Of a stretch of 64,000 nt of DNA, positions 38,244-47,527 are shown piece by piece. The stretch spans positions 1-64,000 of the forward strand of contig NZ_KQ058772.1 in the NCBI RefSeq assembly GCF_000982955.1, given 5' to 3'. The notes beneath the pieces are model-generated. The model saw only the letters and a list, made by a program, of their open reading frames with translations. It was not told the origin of the DNA and searched no databases. Each line of letters starts with the position of its first letter. The stretch's first letter is position 1. The translations under genes were made by a program, and so were the position numbers. This DNA comes from Micromonospora sp. HK10. GTDB lineage: Bacteria; Actinomycetota; Actinomycetes; Mycobacteriales; Micromonosporaceae.

Positions 38244-39434
38244 GTGACACGTCTTTTCACGTCCGAATCGGTCACGGAGGGCCACCCGGACAAGATCGCC
38301 GACCAGATCAGTGACGGCATTCTCGACGCTCTGCTCGCGAAGGACCCGCACAGCCGCGTCGCGGTCGAGACCCTGATCACCACCGGCCAGGTGCACGTCG
38401 CCGGCGAGGTGACCACCAAGGCCTACGCCGACATCCCGACCATCGTCCGGGAGACCATCCTGGAGATCGGGTACGACTCGTCGAAGAAGGGCTTCGACGG
38501 CGCGTCCTGCGGCGTGAGCGTCTCCATCGGCGCCCAGTCGCCGGACATCGCGCAGGGCGTGGACAACGCGTTCGAGCTGCGTACCGGCTCGTCGGAGAGC
38601 GCGCTGGACGCGCAGGGCGCCGGCGACCAGGGCATGATGTTCGGCTTCGCCTGCTCCGAGACGCCCGAGCTGATGCCGCTGCCGATCGCGCTGGCGCACC
38701 GGCTGGCCCGGCGGCTGGCCGCGGTCCGCAAGGACGGCAGCGTGCCCTACCTGCGGCCGGACGGCAAGACCCAGGTGACCATCGAGTACGACGGGCTGCG
38801 CCCGGTCCGCCTCAACACCGTCGTGGTCTCCAGCCAGCACGCCGCCGACATCTCGCTGGAGTCGCTGCTCACCCCGGACATCCGCGAGCACGTCATCACC
38901 CCGGAGCTGGAGGGCCTCGGCCTGGACACCGAGGGTTACCGGCTGCTGGTCAACCCGACCGGGCGGTTCGAAATCGGCGGCCCGATGGGCGATGCCGGGC
39001 TCACCGGCCGCAAGATCATCGTCGACACCTACGGCGGGTACGCCCGGCACGGCGGCGGCGCCTTCTCCGGCAAGGACCCGTCGAAGGTGGACCGCTCCGC
39101 GGCGTACGCGATGCGCTGGGTGGCCAAGAATGTGGTCGCCGCCGGCCTCGCCGAGCGCTGCGAGGCGCAGGTCGCGTACGCGATCGGCAAGGCCCACCCG
39201 GTGAGCCTCTTCATCGAGACCTTCGGCACCGAGACCGTGCCGGTCGCCTCGATCGAGAAGGCCGTCGCCGAGGTGTTCGACCTGCGCCCCGCCGCGATCA
39301 TCCGGGACCTCAACCTGCTCCGCCCGATCTACCGCCAGACCGCCGCGTACGGCCACTTCGGCCGGGAGCTGCCGGACCTGACCTGGGAGAGCACCGACCG
39401 GGCCGCCGACCTCAAGTCGGCCGCGGGAGCCTGA
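38244..39434 (+). CDS. metK: S-adenosylmethionine synthetase
   Basis: 396 residues. [24 protein letters not shown] opens the protein, [13 protein letters not shown] is signature 1, and [20 protein letters not shown] is signature 2 and the ATP loop. I chose the GTG at 38244, five bases after TAGGAG; the ATG at 38229 would put the ribosome site inside the gene. Upstream, TAAACT (38194-38199) is a possible -10. I see no SAM riboswitch. Confidence 0.96.
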   Translation: MTRLFTSESVTEGHPDKIADQISDGILDALLAKDPHSRVAVETLITTGQVHVAGEVTTKAYADIPTIVRETILEIGYDSSKKGFDGASCGVSVSIGAQSPDIAQGVDNAFELRTGSSESALDAQGAGDQGMMFGFACSETPELMPLPIALAHRLARRLAAVRKDGSVPYLRPDGKTQVTIEYDGLRPVRLNTVVVSSQHAADISLESLLTPDIREHVITPELEGLGLDTEGYRLLVNPTGRFEIGGPMGDAGLTGRKIIVDTYGGYARHGGGAFSGKDPSKVDRSAAYAMRWVAKNVVAAGLAERCEAQVAYAIGKAHPVSLFIETFGTETVPVASIEKAVAEVFDLRPAAIIRDLNLLRPIYRQTAAYGHFGRELPDLTWESTDRAADLKSAAGA

Positions 39435-39450
39435 CCGCCACCAGGCGCAC

Positions 39451-39482
39451 CGACCGGCGACCCGCTGACGGGTCGCCGGTCG
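39451..39482. terminator. Perfect hairpin between metK and priA
   Basis: CGACCGGCGACCC and its exact complement enclose GCTGAC: a 13-bp stem 16 bases after the metK stop. It would end metK transcripts or attenuate priA. No T-run follows. Confidence 0.7.
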
Positions 39483-39493
39483 CTCGTGTCTGC

Positions 39494-41614
39494 GTGGACC
39501 TGCCCCTGGCCCACCTCGACCGCCCCTTCGACTACCTGGTCCCCGCCGAGCTGGACGCGGCGGCCCGGCCCGGGGTGCGGGTGAAGGTGCGCTTCGCCGG
39601 CCAGCTCGTCGACGGCTGGCTGTTGGAGCGGGTGGCCGCGTCCGACCATCCCCGGCTGGCGTACCTGGAGAAGGTGGTCTCCCCGGTCCCGGTGCTGGCG
39701 CCGGAGGTGGCCCGGCTGGCCCGGGCGGTCGCCGACCGGTACGCCGGCAGCCTCGCCGACGTGCTCCGGCTCGCCGTCCCGCCCCGGCACGCCCGGGTCG
39801 AGAAGGACCTGATCACGGCCGCCGCTCCCACCCCGGACCCGGCCGCACCGACCAGCGCCGGCCCAACCGCGCCGACCGCCGCCGCGCCGACGGCCGCCGA
39901 TCCGGCCGCGCCGGCCCTTGATCCGACCGTGCCGGCCGCCGGCCCGACCGTGCCGGCCCTTGATCCGACCGTGCCGGCCCCCGGCCCGACCGCGCCGACG
40001 ACCGCTGCGCCGACGACGGACCCCGGTGCGCGGCCGGTCGATCCGCCCGCGCCGGCCGAGGTCGATCCGCGCGGCTGGCGGGACTACCCGGCCGGGCCGG
40101 CGTTCCTGCGCGCGCTCAGCACCGGCCGGGCGCCCCGCGCCGTCTGGTCGGCGCTGCCCGGCGAGGACTGGGCCGCCCGCTATGCCGACGCGGTGGCCGC
40201 CACCGTGGCCGGCGGCCGGGGCGCGCTGGTCGTGGTGGCCGACGCCCGCGACCTGGACCGCGTCGACGCGGCGCTCACCGGCGTCCTCGGCCCCGGGCGG
40301 CACGTCTGCCTCTCCGCCGCGCTCGGTCCGGCCCGCCGGTACCGGGCCTTCCTGGCCGCGCTGCGGGGGGACGTGCCCGTGGTGGTCGGCACCCGGGCGG
40401 CCATGTTCGCCCCCGTCGACCGGCTCGGCCTGGTCGCCATCTGGGACGACGGCGACGACCTGCACGCCGAGCCCCGGGCGCCGTACCCGCACGCCCGGGA
40501 GGTGCTGCTCACCCGGGCCCAGCTCGCCGACGCGGCCGCCCTGGTCGGCGGGTACGCCCGCACCGCCGAGGCGCAGCTGCTGACCGAGACCGGCTGGGCC
40601 CGTGCGGTGGTGGCCGACCGGGCCACCCTGCGGGCCCGGGTGCCGGTCATCACGCCGACCGGGGACGACCCGCAACTGGCCCGCGACCCGGGCGCCGCCT
40701 CCGCGCGGCTGCCCAGCCTGGCCTGGACCGCCGCCCGGGACGCGCTCCGCGCCGACCTGCCGGTGCTGGTGCAGGTGCCCCGCCGCGGCTACCTGCCCTC
40801 GGTGGCCTGCGCGGACTGCCGTACCCCGGCCCGCTGCCCGCACTGCGCGGGCCCGCTCGCCCTGCCCGCCGCCGACGGCGCGCCGGCCTGCCGCTGGTGC
40901 GGGCGGGTCGCCGCCGCGTACACCTGTCCGGAGTGCGGCGGGCGGCGGCTGCGGGCCGCGGTGACCGGCGCCCGGCGGACCGCCGAGGAGCTGGGCCGGG
41001 CCTTTCCCGGCGTGCCGGTGCGGACCTCGGGCCGGGAGGAGGTGCTCGCCACGGTGCCCGGCGGCGCCGGGCTGGTGATCGCCACCCCGGGTGCCGAACC
41101 GGTCGCCGACGGCGGGTACGGCGCGGTGCTGCTGCTCGACTCGTGGGCCCTGCTCACCCGGGCCGACCTGCGGGCGGGGGAGGAGGCGCTGCGGCGCTGG
41201 CTGGCGGCGGCGGCGCTGGCCCGGCCGGGGCCGGCGGGTGGCCGGGTGGTGGTGGTGGCCGATGGGGCCCTCGCCCCGGTGCAGGCGCTGCTGCGCTGGG
41301 ACGCCCCCTGGTTCGCGGCCCGCGAGCTGGCCGAGCGGCGGGAGCTGGGCTTCCCGCCGGCGGTGCGGATGGCCAGCCTCACCGGCCCGCCCGCCGCCGT
41401 GGCGGACCTGCTGGCCGGGGTCCGGCTGCCGGACGGCGCCGAGGTGCTCGGCCCGGTGCCGGCCGAGGAGGGGCGGGAGCGGATGCTGGTCCGGGTACCG
41501 CGGGCCCGGGCGGGCGCGCTCGCCGGTGCGCTGCACACCGCCGCCGGGCAGCGCAGCGCCCGCAAGGCCGCCGACCCGGTCCGGCTCCAGGTCGACCCGC
41601 TGACCCTGTTCTGA
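39494..41614 (+). CDS. priA: Actinobacterial PriA-like primosomal protein N' (helicase motifs missing)
   Basis: 706 residues. The N-terminal 3'-DNA-binding domain is DLPLAHLDRPFDYLVPAELD. Around residues 115-190 an insert of Pro, Ala, Thr and Asp repeats (PTVPAAGPTVPALDPTVPAP) replaces normal sequence. The zinc-binding region has four CxxC pairs (CADC, CPHC, CRWC, CPEC). No Walker A GKT or DEAH box is visible, as in other actinobacterial PriA, which are thought not to be active helicases. The frame stays open upstream and reads VARVCV, a family-like residue run, through the hairpin, so the true start may be a non-standard codon before 39494. Confidence 0.85.
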   Translation: MDLPLAHLDRPFDYLVPAELDAAARPGVRVKVRFAGQLVDGWLLERVAASDHPRLAYLEKVVSPVPVLAPEVARLARAVADRYAGSLADVLRLAVPPRHARVEKDLITAAAPTPDPAAPTSAGPTAPTAAAPTAADPAAPALDPTVPAAGPTVPALDPTVPAPGPTAPTTAAPTTDPGARPVDPPAPAEVDPRGWRDYPAGPAFLRALSTGRAPRAVWSALPGEDWAARYADAVAATVAGGRGALVVVADARDLDRVDAALTGVLGPGRHVCLSAALGPARRYRAFLAALRGDVPVVVGTRAAMFAPVDRLGLVAIWDDGDDLHAEPRAPYPHAREVLLTRAQLADAAALVGGYARTAEAQLLTETGWARAVVADRATLRARVPVITPTGDDPQLARDPGAASARLPSLAWTAARDALRADLPVLVQVPRRGYLPSVACADCRTPARCPHCAGPLALPAADGAPACRWCGRVAAAYTCPECGGRRLRAAVTGARRTAEELGRAFPGVPVRTSGREEVLATVPGGAGLVIATPGAEPVADGGYGAVLLLDSWALLTRADLRAGEEALRRWLAAAALARPGPAGGRVVVVADGALAPVQALLRWDAPWFAARELAERRELGFPPAVRMASLTGPPAAVADLLAGVRLPDGAEVLGPVPAEEGRERMLVRVPRARAGALAGALHTAAGQRSARKAADPVRLQVDPLTLF

Positions 41615-41817
41615 GCCCCGACCCGGCACCTGAGCTGCCGCACCCGGCCCGCCACGAACGCTCGTGAGCAGCGGTTTGTCGCACACCTCGGGCGGCAAAT
41701 GGGTAGCAACCGCGTGATAGCATCGCCCGTCATGCCGGGGCGTACGGAGCGACGGGGCGTCGGGGCGGACGCGAAATCGATGATGTCAACCAGCCGGTGA
41801 TCAGGAATGGACCAGTC

Positions 41818-42801
41818 GTGACCGTTCGTCAATCGATCGTTTTCAACGGTGACCTCGGCAGCGGCAAGAGCACCGTCTCGGTGGAGATCGCCAAGCGGTT
41901 GAACATGCGCCGGGTCAGCGTCGGCGACCTCTACCGGCAGATGGCCCAGGAGCGGCAGATGACCGCCCTGCAGCTCAACCTGCACGCCGAGCTGGACCAG
42001 GCCGTCGACGGGTACGTCGACCAGCTCCAGCGGGACATCGCCGCCTCCGGGGAGCGCCTGGTGATGGACTCCCGGCTGGCCTGGCACTTCTTCACCGACG
42101 CGCTCAAGGTGCACATGATCACCGAGCCGACCGAGGCGGCCCGCCGGGTGCTGGCCCGCCCGTCCGGCCCGGCCGAGAGCTACACCTCGCTGGAGGAGGC
42201 CCGGGCCAAGCTGCGCGAGCGCAGCGAGAGCGAGCGCAACCGGTTCATCGTCCGGTACGGCGTCGACAAGGCCCGGCTGCGCAACTACGACCTGATCTGC
42301 GACACCACCCGGGCCACCCCGGAACAGGTGATCCAGCACGTCATCGACGTCTACGAGGGCCGGCTCGGCGCCGACGTGCTCCGCGACGGGCACCCGCTGC
42401 TGCTGCTCGACCCGGCCCGGATCTACCCCACCGAGGAGATCACCACCCTGCGGGGCCTGTGGGACTCGGAGTACGTCGGCGACGTGGCTGAGGCCGGCGA
42501 CGAGGCGCTGGAGCCGCTGACCATCGGCTACACGGGGGAGTACTTCTTCGTGGTCGACGGGCACCGCCGGCTCAGCGCCGCGCTGCGCAGCGGCTTCCCG
42601 ATGGTCCCGGCCCGGCTGGTCGCCGAGGTGGACGAGCCGGTCGTCGGCGGGCTGGGCGCGGTCGACTACTTCACCGAACAGGCCCGGCCCAGCCTGATCC
42701 ACGACTGGGAGGCCGCGCACGGCATCCAGCTGCCGCTGCCCGAGCACGCGCTGCTCGGCGGGGACGCGGTGCTGGCCGGGGAGCCGGGCGCCGGGGCCTG
42801 A
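41818..42801 (+). CDS. P-loop (cytidylate kinase-like) protein fused to a ParB/Srx-like domain
   Basis: About 327 residues. Residues 1-185 form a nucleoside-monophosphate-kinase-like domain: P-loop FNGDLGSGKSTVSVEIAKRL (10-29), VSVGDLYRQMA, and a D-S-R stretch (VMDSRLAWHF). Residues 190-300 look like the ParB/sulfiredoxin fold: LDPARIYPTEEITTLRGLW, then EYFFVVDGHRRLSAALRSGF, with DGHRR resembling the catalytic motif of ParB-fold kinases and nucleases. I know of no characterised protein with this order. The GTG at 41818 starts at the first beta strand with AGGA upstream; GTG at 41797 is an alternative. TAGCAT at 41718-41723 may be its -10. Confidence 0.7.
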   Translation: MTVRQSIVFNGDLGSGKSTVSVEIAKRLNMRRVSVGDLYRQMAQERQMTALQLNLHAELDQAVDGYVDQLQRDIAASGERLVMDSRLAWHFFTDALKVHMITEPTEAARRVLARPSGPAESYTSLEEARAKLRERSESERNRFIVRYGVDKARLRNYDLICDTTRATPEQVIQHVIDVYEGRLGADVLRDGHPLLLLDPARIYPTEEITTLRGLWDSEYVGDVAEAGDEALEPLTIGYTGEYFFVVDGHRRLSAALRSGFPMVPARLVAEVDEPVVGGLGAVDYFTEQARPSLIHDWEAAHGIQLPLPEHALLGGDAVLAGEPGAGA

Positions 42802-42876
42802 GCGCCGGCCGGGGGTTCCCCGGATCCGGCGCATCCGGGGCATGATGAAGGTCTCCGATGCCTGGGGAGGCCGACC

Positions 42877-44190
42877 GTGGATCCTGCCGACGCCCTCGCG
42901 CTGCTGATGTCCCCGGCCGGGCGGGTCGACCCCTACCCGACGTACGAGCAGCTGCGCGCGCACGGGCCGGTGGTCCAGGCCGGCCCGGTCTTCTACCTGG
43001 TGACCGGGTACGCGGAGGCCGACGAGATCCTGCGCGACGCCCGCTTCGGGGTGATGGACGACGACCTGCGCGACCAGTTCATGCCCGGCTGGCGGGAGAG
43101 CCCGGCGGTGCTGTCGATCTCCCGGTCGATGCTGCGTACCAACCCGCCGGACCACAGCCGGATGCGCCGGCTGGCGGCCGGCGCCTTCACCCCGCGCCGG
43201 ATCAACGCGATGCGCGACGTGATCGAGGCCCAGGCCGACGAGCTGGTCGACGGCATGCTGGCCGCCGGCCGCGACGGCGCGCCGGTGGACTTCATGGCGG
43301 GCTTCGCCTATCCGCTGCCGGTCGGGGTGATCTGCGCGCTGCTCGGGGTGCCGGCGGCCGACCGGCCGCTGTTCCGGCGCTGGGCCGCCGACCTCACCGG
43401 CGTCCTCGAGCCGGAGACCACTCCGGAGGAGCTGGCCGTCGCCGACCGGGGCGCCGTCGAGCTGCGCGACTACTTCACCGAGCTGGTCCGGGCCCGCCGG
43501 CGCGCCCCGGGCGACGACCTGACCTCCGCGCTCGTGCAGGCGCACGACGGCCCGGATCCGGCCGCGGCGGACCGGACGCGGGCCGGCGCCGACGGCGCCC
43601 GGCTCAGCGCCGACGAGCTGCTGGCCAACCTGATCGTGCTGCTGGTGGCCGGTTTCGAGACCACCACCAACCTGCTGGGCAACGGCCTGGTCGTGCTCCT
43701 GGAGCACCCACGGGAGGCGGCGGCGTTGCGCGCGCATCCCGAGTTCGCCCCCGCCTACGTCGAGGAGCTGCTGCGCTACGACTCCCCGGTGCAGCTCACC
43801 TCCCGGATGAGCACCGCACCGAGCCGGCACGGCGGGCTCGACCTGCCGGCCGTCAGCTGGCTGATCGTGATGCTCGGCGCGGCGAACCGGGACCCGCGCC
43901 GCTATCCGGAGCCGGCGCGCTTCGACCCGTGGCGCCCGCAGCCGCACCCGCTCTCCTTCGGTGCCGGCCCGCACTACTGCCTGGGCGCGGCGCTGGCCCG
44001 CCTGGAGGCCCAGGTGGCCTTCCCGCTGCTGCTGCGCCGGCTGCCCGGCCTGGCCCTGGCCGGAACGCCCGAACGGCGGGTCCGGCTCACCCTGCGCGGG
44101 TACGCCACCCTGCCGGTCACGGTCGGCGACCCGGCCGGGGCGGGCGCCGATCGCGGTACGCCGGCCGGCGCGGCGGGAGCGACTCCGTAG
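42877..44190 (+). CDS. Cytochrome P450
   Basis: 437 residues, soluble bacterial type. The I-helix oxygen-activating motif is AGFETT (258-263), the K-helix ExxR is ELLR (297-300), and the heme loop is FGAGPHYCLG with the thiolate Cys368. NPPDHSRMRRL is the C-helix heme-propionate contact. The GTG at 42877 follows GGGGAGG. No ferredoxin or reductase gene is adjacent and no biosynthetic cluster surrounds it, so the substrate is unknown. A Pro/Ala/Gly tail extends the C-terminus. Confidence 0.93.
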   Translation: MDPADALALLMSPAGRVDPYPTYEQLRAHGPVVQAGPVFYLVTGYAEADEILRDARFGVMDDDLRDQFMPGWRESPAVLSISRSMLRTNPPDHSRMRRLAAGAFTPRRINAMRDVIEAQADELVDGMLAAGRDGAPVDFMAGFAYPLPVGVICALLGVPAADRPLFRRWAADLTGVLEPETTPEELAVADRGAVELRDYFTELVRARRRAPGDDLTSALVQAHDGPDPAAADRTRAGADGARLSADELLANLIVLLVAGFETTTNLLGNGLVVLLEHPREAAALRAHPEFAPAYVEELLRYDSPVQLTSRMSTAPSRHGGLDLPAVSWLIVMLGAANRDPRRYPEPARFDPWRPQPHPLSFGAGPHYCLGAALARLEAQVAFPLLLRRLPGLALAGTPERRVRLTLRGYATLPVTVGDPAGAGADRGTPAGAAGATP

Positions 44191-44232
44191 ACTGGGACGG
44201 CACCACCCGTCCCAGTGAAGGAGCCACCCCGC

Positions 44233-44793
44233 GTGACCGTCCAGCCCATCCGTCTGTTCGGCGATCCGGTGCTGCGCACGCCGGCCGACCCGGTGGTCGA
44301 CTTCGACGCCGAGCTGCGCAAGCTGATCGCCGACCTGACCGACACGATGCGCGAGCAGAGCGGTGCCGGGCTGGCCGCGCCGCAGCTCGGGGTGGGCCTG
44401 CGGGTGTTCACCTTCGACGTGGACGACGTCCTCGGTCACCTGGTCAACCCGGTGCTGGAGTTCCCCGACGAGGAGGAGCAGGACGGCCCGGAGGGCTGCC
44501 TGTCCATCCCCGGGCTCTATTTCGACACCAAGCGCCGGCAGAACGTCATCGCCAAGGGCTTCAACGGCTACGGTGACCCGCTGCAGATCGTCGGCACCGG
44601 CCTGATGGCCCGCTGCGTGCAGCACGAGACCGACCACCTCGACGGGGTGCTCTTCGTGGACCGGCTCGACCCGGCCGGCCGCAAGGAGGCCATGAAGGCG
44701 ATCCGCCAGGCCGAGTGGTACGACCCGGCCGCGCCGCCCACGGTCAAGCTCAGTCCGCACGCCGCCGGCAACCCGTTCGGTCTGGGGCGGTGA
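44233..44793 (+). CDS. def: Peptide deformylase
   Basis: 186 residues. All three motifs are present: [16 protein letters not shown] (Cys metal ligand) and QHETDHLDG (HExxH metal site). It removes the N-formyl group from nascent proteins. The GTG at 44233 is nine bases after AAGGAG; a GTG at 44215 would put that site within the gene. TAGACT at about 44187 could be its -10. It overlaps fmt, the enzyme adding the same formyl group. Confidence 0.95.
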   Translation: MTVQPIRLFGDPVLRTPADPVVDFDAELRKLIADLTDTMREQSGAGLAAPQLGVGLRVFTFDVDDVLGHLVNPVLEFPDEEEQDGPEGCLSIPGLYFDTKRRQNVIAKGFNGYGDPLQIVGTGLMARCVQHETDHLDGVLFVDRLDPAGRKEAMKAIRQAEWYDPAAPPTVKLSPHAAGNPFGLGR

Positions 44794-45725
44794 CCCGGAT
44801 GCGCCTGGTCTTCGCCGGCACCCCGGCCGTCGCCGTGCCCGCCCTGGCCGCCATCGCCGCGGCCGGCCACGAGCTGCTGGCCGTGGTGACCCGCCCCGAC
44901 GCGCCCGCCGGCCGGGGCCGCGGCCTGGTCCGCTCGCCCGTCGGCGCCTGGGCCGACGCGCACGGCGTCGAGGTGCTCACCCCGGCCCGCCCGCGCGAGC
45001 CGGAGTTCCTCGACCGGCTCCGGGCGCTGGCCCCGGACTGCGTGCCGGTCGTCGCGTACGGCGCCCTGGTCCCGCCGGTGGCGCTGGAGATCCCCCGGCA
45101 CGGCTGGATCAACCTGCACTTCTCGCTGCTGCCGGCGTGGCGGGGCGCGGCACCCGTGCAGCACGCCGTGCTGCACGGCGACGAGCTGACCGGGGCCAGC
45201 GTCTTCCAGTTGGAGGAGGGGCTGGACACCGGCCCGGTGTACGGCACGGTGACCGACGAGGTCCGCCCCACCGACACCTCCGGCGATCTGCTGGAGCGGC
45301 TTGCCCACTCCGGCGCGGGACTGCTCGTGGCGGTGCTCGACGCGCTCGCCGCCGGCACCGCCCGGGCCGAGCCGCAGCCCGCCGACGGGGTCTCCCTGGC
45401 GCCGAAGCTCACCGTCGAGGACGCCCGGGTGCGCTGGGCCGATCCGGCCTTCGCGGTCGACCGGCGGATCCGCGCCTGCACCCCGGCCCCCGGCCCGTGG
45501 ACCACCTTCCGGGACGACCGGGTGAAGCTCGGCCCGGTCACCCCCGTGGCGAACGGCCCCGAGCTGAAGCCCGGTGAGCTGCTGGTGGAGAAGTCCCGGG
45601 TGCTGGCCGGCACGGCGACCACCCCGGTCCAGCTCGGCGAGGTCCGGGCGGCCGGCAAGAAGGCGATGTCGGCCAGCGACTGGGCGCGCGGCGCCCGGGT
45701 CGCGGCGGGCGAGGTGTTCGCGTGA
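44790..45725 (+). CDS. fmt: Methionyl-tRNA formyltransferase
   Basis: 311 residues. [18 protein letters not shown] opens the Rossmann half; [25 protein letters not shown] holds the catalytic Asn-His region (HxSLLPxxRG). The C-terminal tRNA-binding OB domain begins near [15 protein letters not shown]. The GTG at 44790 overlaps the def stop; the ATG at 44799 is an alternative three codons in. The stop overlaps rsmB. Confidence 0.95.
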   Translation: MTRMRLVFAGTPAVAVPALAAIAAAGHELLAVVTRPDAPAGRGRGLVRSPVGAWADAHGVEVLTPARPREPEFLDRLRALAPDCVPVVAYGALVPPVALEIPRHGWINLHFSLLPAWRGAAPVQHAVLHGDELTGASVFQLEEGLDTGPVYGTVTDEVRPTDTSGDLLERLAHSGAGLLVAVLDALAAGTARAEPQPADGVSLAPKLTVEDARVRWADPAFAVDRRIRACTPAPGPWTTFRDDRVKLGPVTPVANGPELKPGELLVEKSRVLAGTATTPVQLGEVRAAGKKAMSASDWARGARVAAGEVFA

Positions 45726-47287
45726 CCGGCCCGTCCGGGCCGCGCGATGAGCGTTCCGCCGGGGGCGGGGCGCGTGGCGGCCGCGCGGGCGACGCCGGAC
45801 GGTTCACCGGCGGCGACCGGTCCCGCGACCGGGGCGGAGCCGAGCGCGGCGGGCGCCGGGGCGACGGGCCGCCGCGCGAGGGGCGCTTCGGCGCGGACCG
45901 GCGCGGCGGGCCGCGCCGGCCGGCCCGGCCGGTGGTGGACCTGCCCCGGCAGGTCGCGTACCAGGCCATCGCGGCGGTGCACCGGGACGACGCGTACGCC
46001 AACCTCGTGCTGCCGGCGCTGCTACGCGAGGAGGGGCTGACCGGCCGGGACGCCGCCTTCGCCACCGAGCTGACCTACGGCACGCTGCGGCACACCGGCA
46101 CGCTGGACGCGATCGTCACCGACGCGGCCGGTCGGGACGTGGCGCGGATCGACCCGCCGGTGCGGGACGCGCTGCGGCTCGGGTCGTACCAGCTCCTGCA
46201 CACCCGGGTGCCGGCGCACGCGGCCGTCTCGTCCACCGTGGACCTGGTCCGGTCGGTGGGTCCCGGCGCCACCGGCTTCGCCAACGCGGTGCTCCGCGAG
46301 GTGGCCGGCCGGGACCTCGACGGCTGGGTGGCCAAGCTCGCCCCGGCCGAGGAGACCGACCCGATCGGGCACCTGTCGCTGGCGTACAGCCACCCGCAGT
46401 GGATCGTCCGGGCCTTCGCCGAGGCGCTCGGCGGCGACCTGCGGGAGACCGCCCGCCTGCTCATCGAGGACAACGAGCGGCCGCCGGTGCACCTGTGCGC
46501 CCGGCCCGGGCTGGCCGACCCGGTGGCGCTGGCCGACGAGGTCGGCGGCGCTCCGGGCGCCTTCTCGCCGTACGCGGTCTATCTCTCCGGCGGGGCGCCG
46601 GGCGAGCTGGCGGCGGTGGCCGACGGGCGCGCGCACGTCCAGGACGAGGGTTCCCAGTTGGTGGCGAACGCCCTCGCGGTGGCCCCGCTGGACGGGCCGG
46701 ACGGCCGCTGGCTCGACCTCTGCGCCGGTCCGGGCGGCAAGGCCGGCCTGCTCGGCGCCCTGGCCGCGGAGCGCGGCGCCCGGCTCACCGCCGTCGAGGT
46801 GGCCGAGCACCGGGCCCGGCTGGTCGCCCAGGCCACCCGGGGGCTCCCGGTCACCGTGCTGCACACCGACGGGCGCACGGTCGGCGCCGACCCGAAGCTG
46901 CCCGAGGCGCACTTCGACCGGGTGCTGGTCGACGCGCCGTGCACCGGGCTCGGCTCGCTGCGCCGCCGGCCGGAGTCGCGCTGGCGGCGCCAGCCGGCCG
47001 ACCTGCCGCCGCTGACCCGGTTGCAGCGGGAGCTGCTCACCGCGGCGCTGCGGGCGGTCCGGCCGGGCGGCCTGGTCGCCTACGTGACCTGTTCGCCGCA
47101 CACGGTGGAGACGCACGTGACGGTCACCGAGGCGGCCCGGCGGTGCGGCTTCCCGGTCGATTTCGTCGACGCCCGTCCGCTGCTGCCCGCCGGGATGCCC
47201 GGTCTGGGGGACGGGCCGACCGTGCAGCTGTGGCCGCAGCGGCACGGCACCGACGCGATGTTCCTGGCGGTGCTGCGCCGGGGTTGA
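45722..47287 (+). CDS. rsmB: 16S rRNA m5C967 methyltransferase RsmB/Sun
   Basis: 521 residues. An 80-residue Gly/Arg-rich disordered N-terminus precedes the NusB-like RNA-binding domain ([27 protein letters not shown]). The SAM domain has [32 protein letters not shown] with one Cys, and VTCSPH with the catalytic Cys. def-fmt-rsmB is a common order. The Arg/Gly tail is longer than in enteric RsmB. Confidence 0.94.
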   Translation: MTGPSGPRDERSAGGGARGGRAGDAGRFTGGDRSRDRGGAERGGRRGDGPPREGRFGADRRGGPRRPARPVVDLPRQVAYQAIAAVHRDDAYANLVLPALLREEGLTGRDAAFATELTYGTLRHTGTLDAIVTDAAGRDVARIDPPVRDALRLGSYQLLHTRVPAHAAVSSTVDLVRSVGPGATGFANAVLREVAGRDLDGWVAKLAPAEETDPIGHLSLAYSHPQWIVRAFAEALGGDLRETARLLIEDNERPPVHLCARPGLADPVALADEVGGAPGAFSPYAVYLSGGAPGELAAVADGRAHVQDEGSQLVANALAVAPLDGPDGRWLDLCAGPGGKAGLLGALAAERGARLTAVEVAEHRARLVAQATRGLPVTVLHTDGRTVGADPKLPEAHFDRVLVDAPCTGLGSLRRRPESRWRRQPADLPPLTRLQRELLTAALRAVRPGGLVAYVTCSPHTVETHVTVTEAARRCGFPVDFVDARPLLPAGMPGLGDGPTVQLWPQRHGTDAMFLAVLRRG

Positions 47288-47393
47288 GCGCGCGGGGGTG
47301 GGCCGCCGGGCGGATGTGCCGGAATGGGCCGCGCCTCGGACGCCTCGACCCCCATCGCACCGAAGCTCGCTCCGCGCACCATGTGACACCCCG

Positions 47394-47421
47394 TTGACTC
47401 TTAGATCGATACATGTAACTG
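47394..47421 (+). promoter_or_regulatory. Candidate promoter and palindrome before the M28 peptidase
   Basis: TTGACT (47394-47399) and TAACTG (47416-47421) are spaced 16 bases apart, in a short AT-rich island. GATCGATACATGTAAC is followed by CGATC, so GATCG...CGATC form a symmetric pair around the -10, a plausible operator. The remaining 240-base gap holds nothing else I recognise. Confidence 0.5.
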
Positions 47422-47527
47422 TTCCGATCACCGGTTTCCCCCGCCGGCCCCGGGGCTCTCCCACCGGAGACCACGGGTCGCGCCATCCCCCGCCAGCACG
47501 TCCCGCCGACCCCCACGAGGAGTCTCC

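Noticed and set aside
41818-42801. Plasmid-partition ParB gene
   Set aside because: Only a short ParB/Srx-like segment is present, with no HTH domain, parS-like sites or parA neighbour; the N-terminus is a P-loop kinase-like domain.
42877-44190. P450 as evidence of a natural-product cluster
   Set aside because: No PKS, NRPS, terpene or tailoring genes flank it; its neighbours are core translation genes.
40789-44760. Very long minus-strand open frame (over 1300 codons) across priA, the kinase/ParB gene, P450 and def
   Set aside because: High GC suppresses stop codons. The product is low-complexity Arg/Gly/Pro sequence without motifs, while the plus strand encodes clear families.
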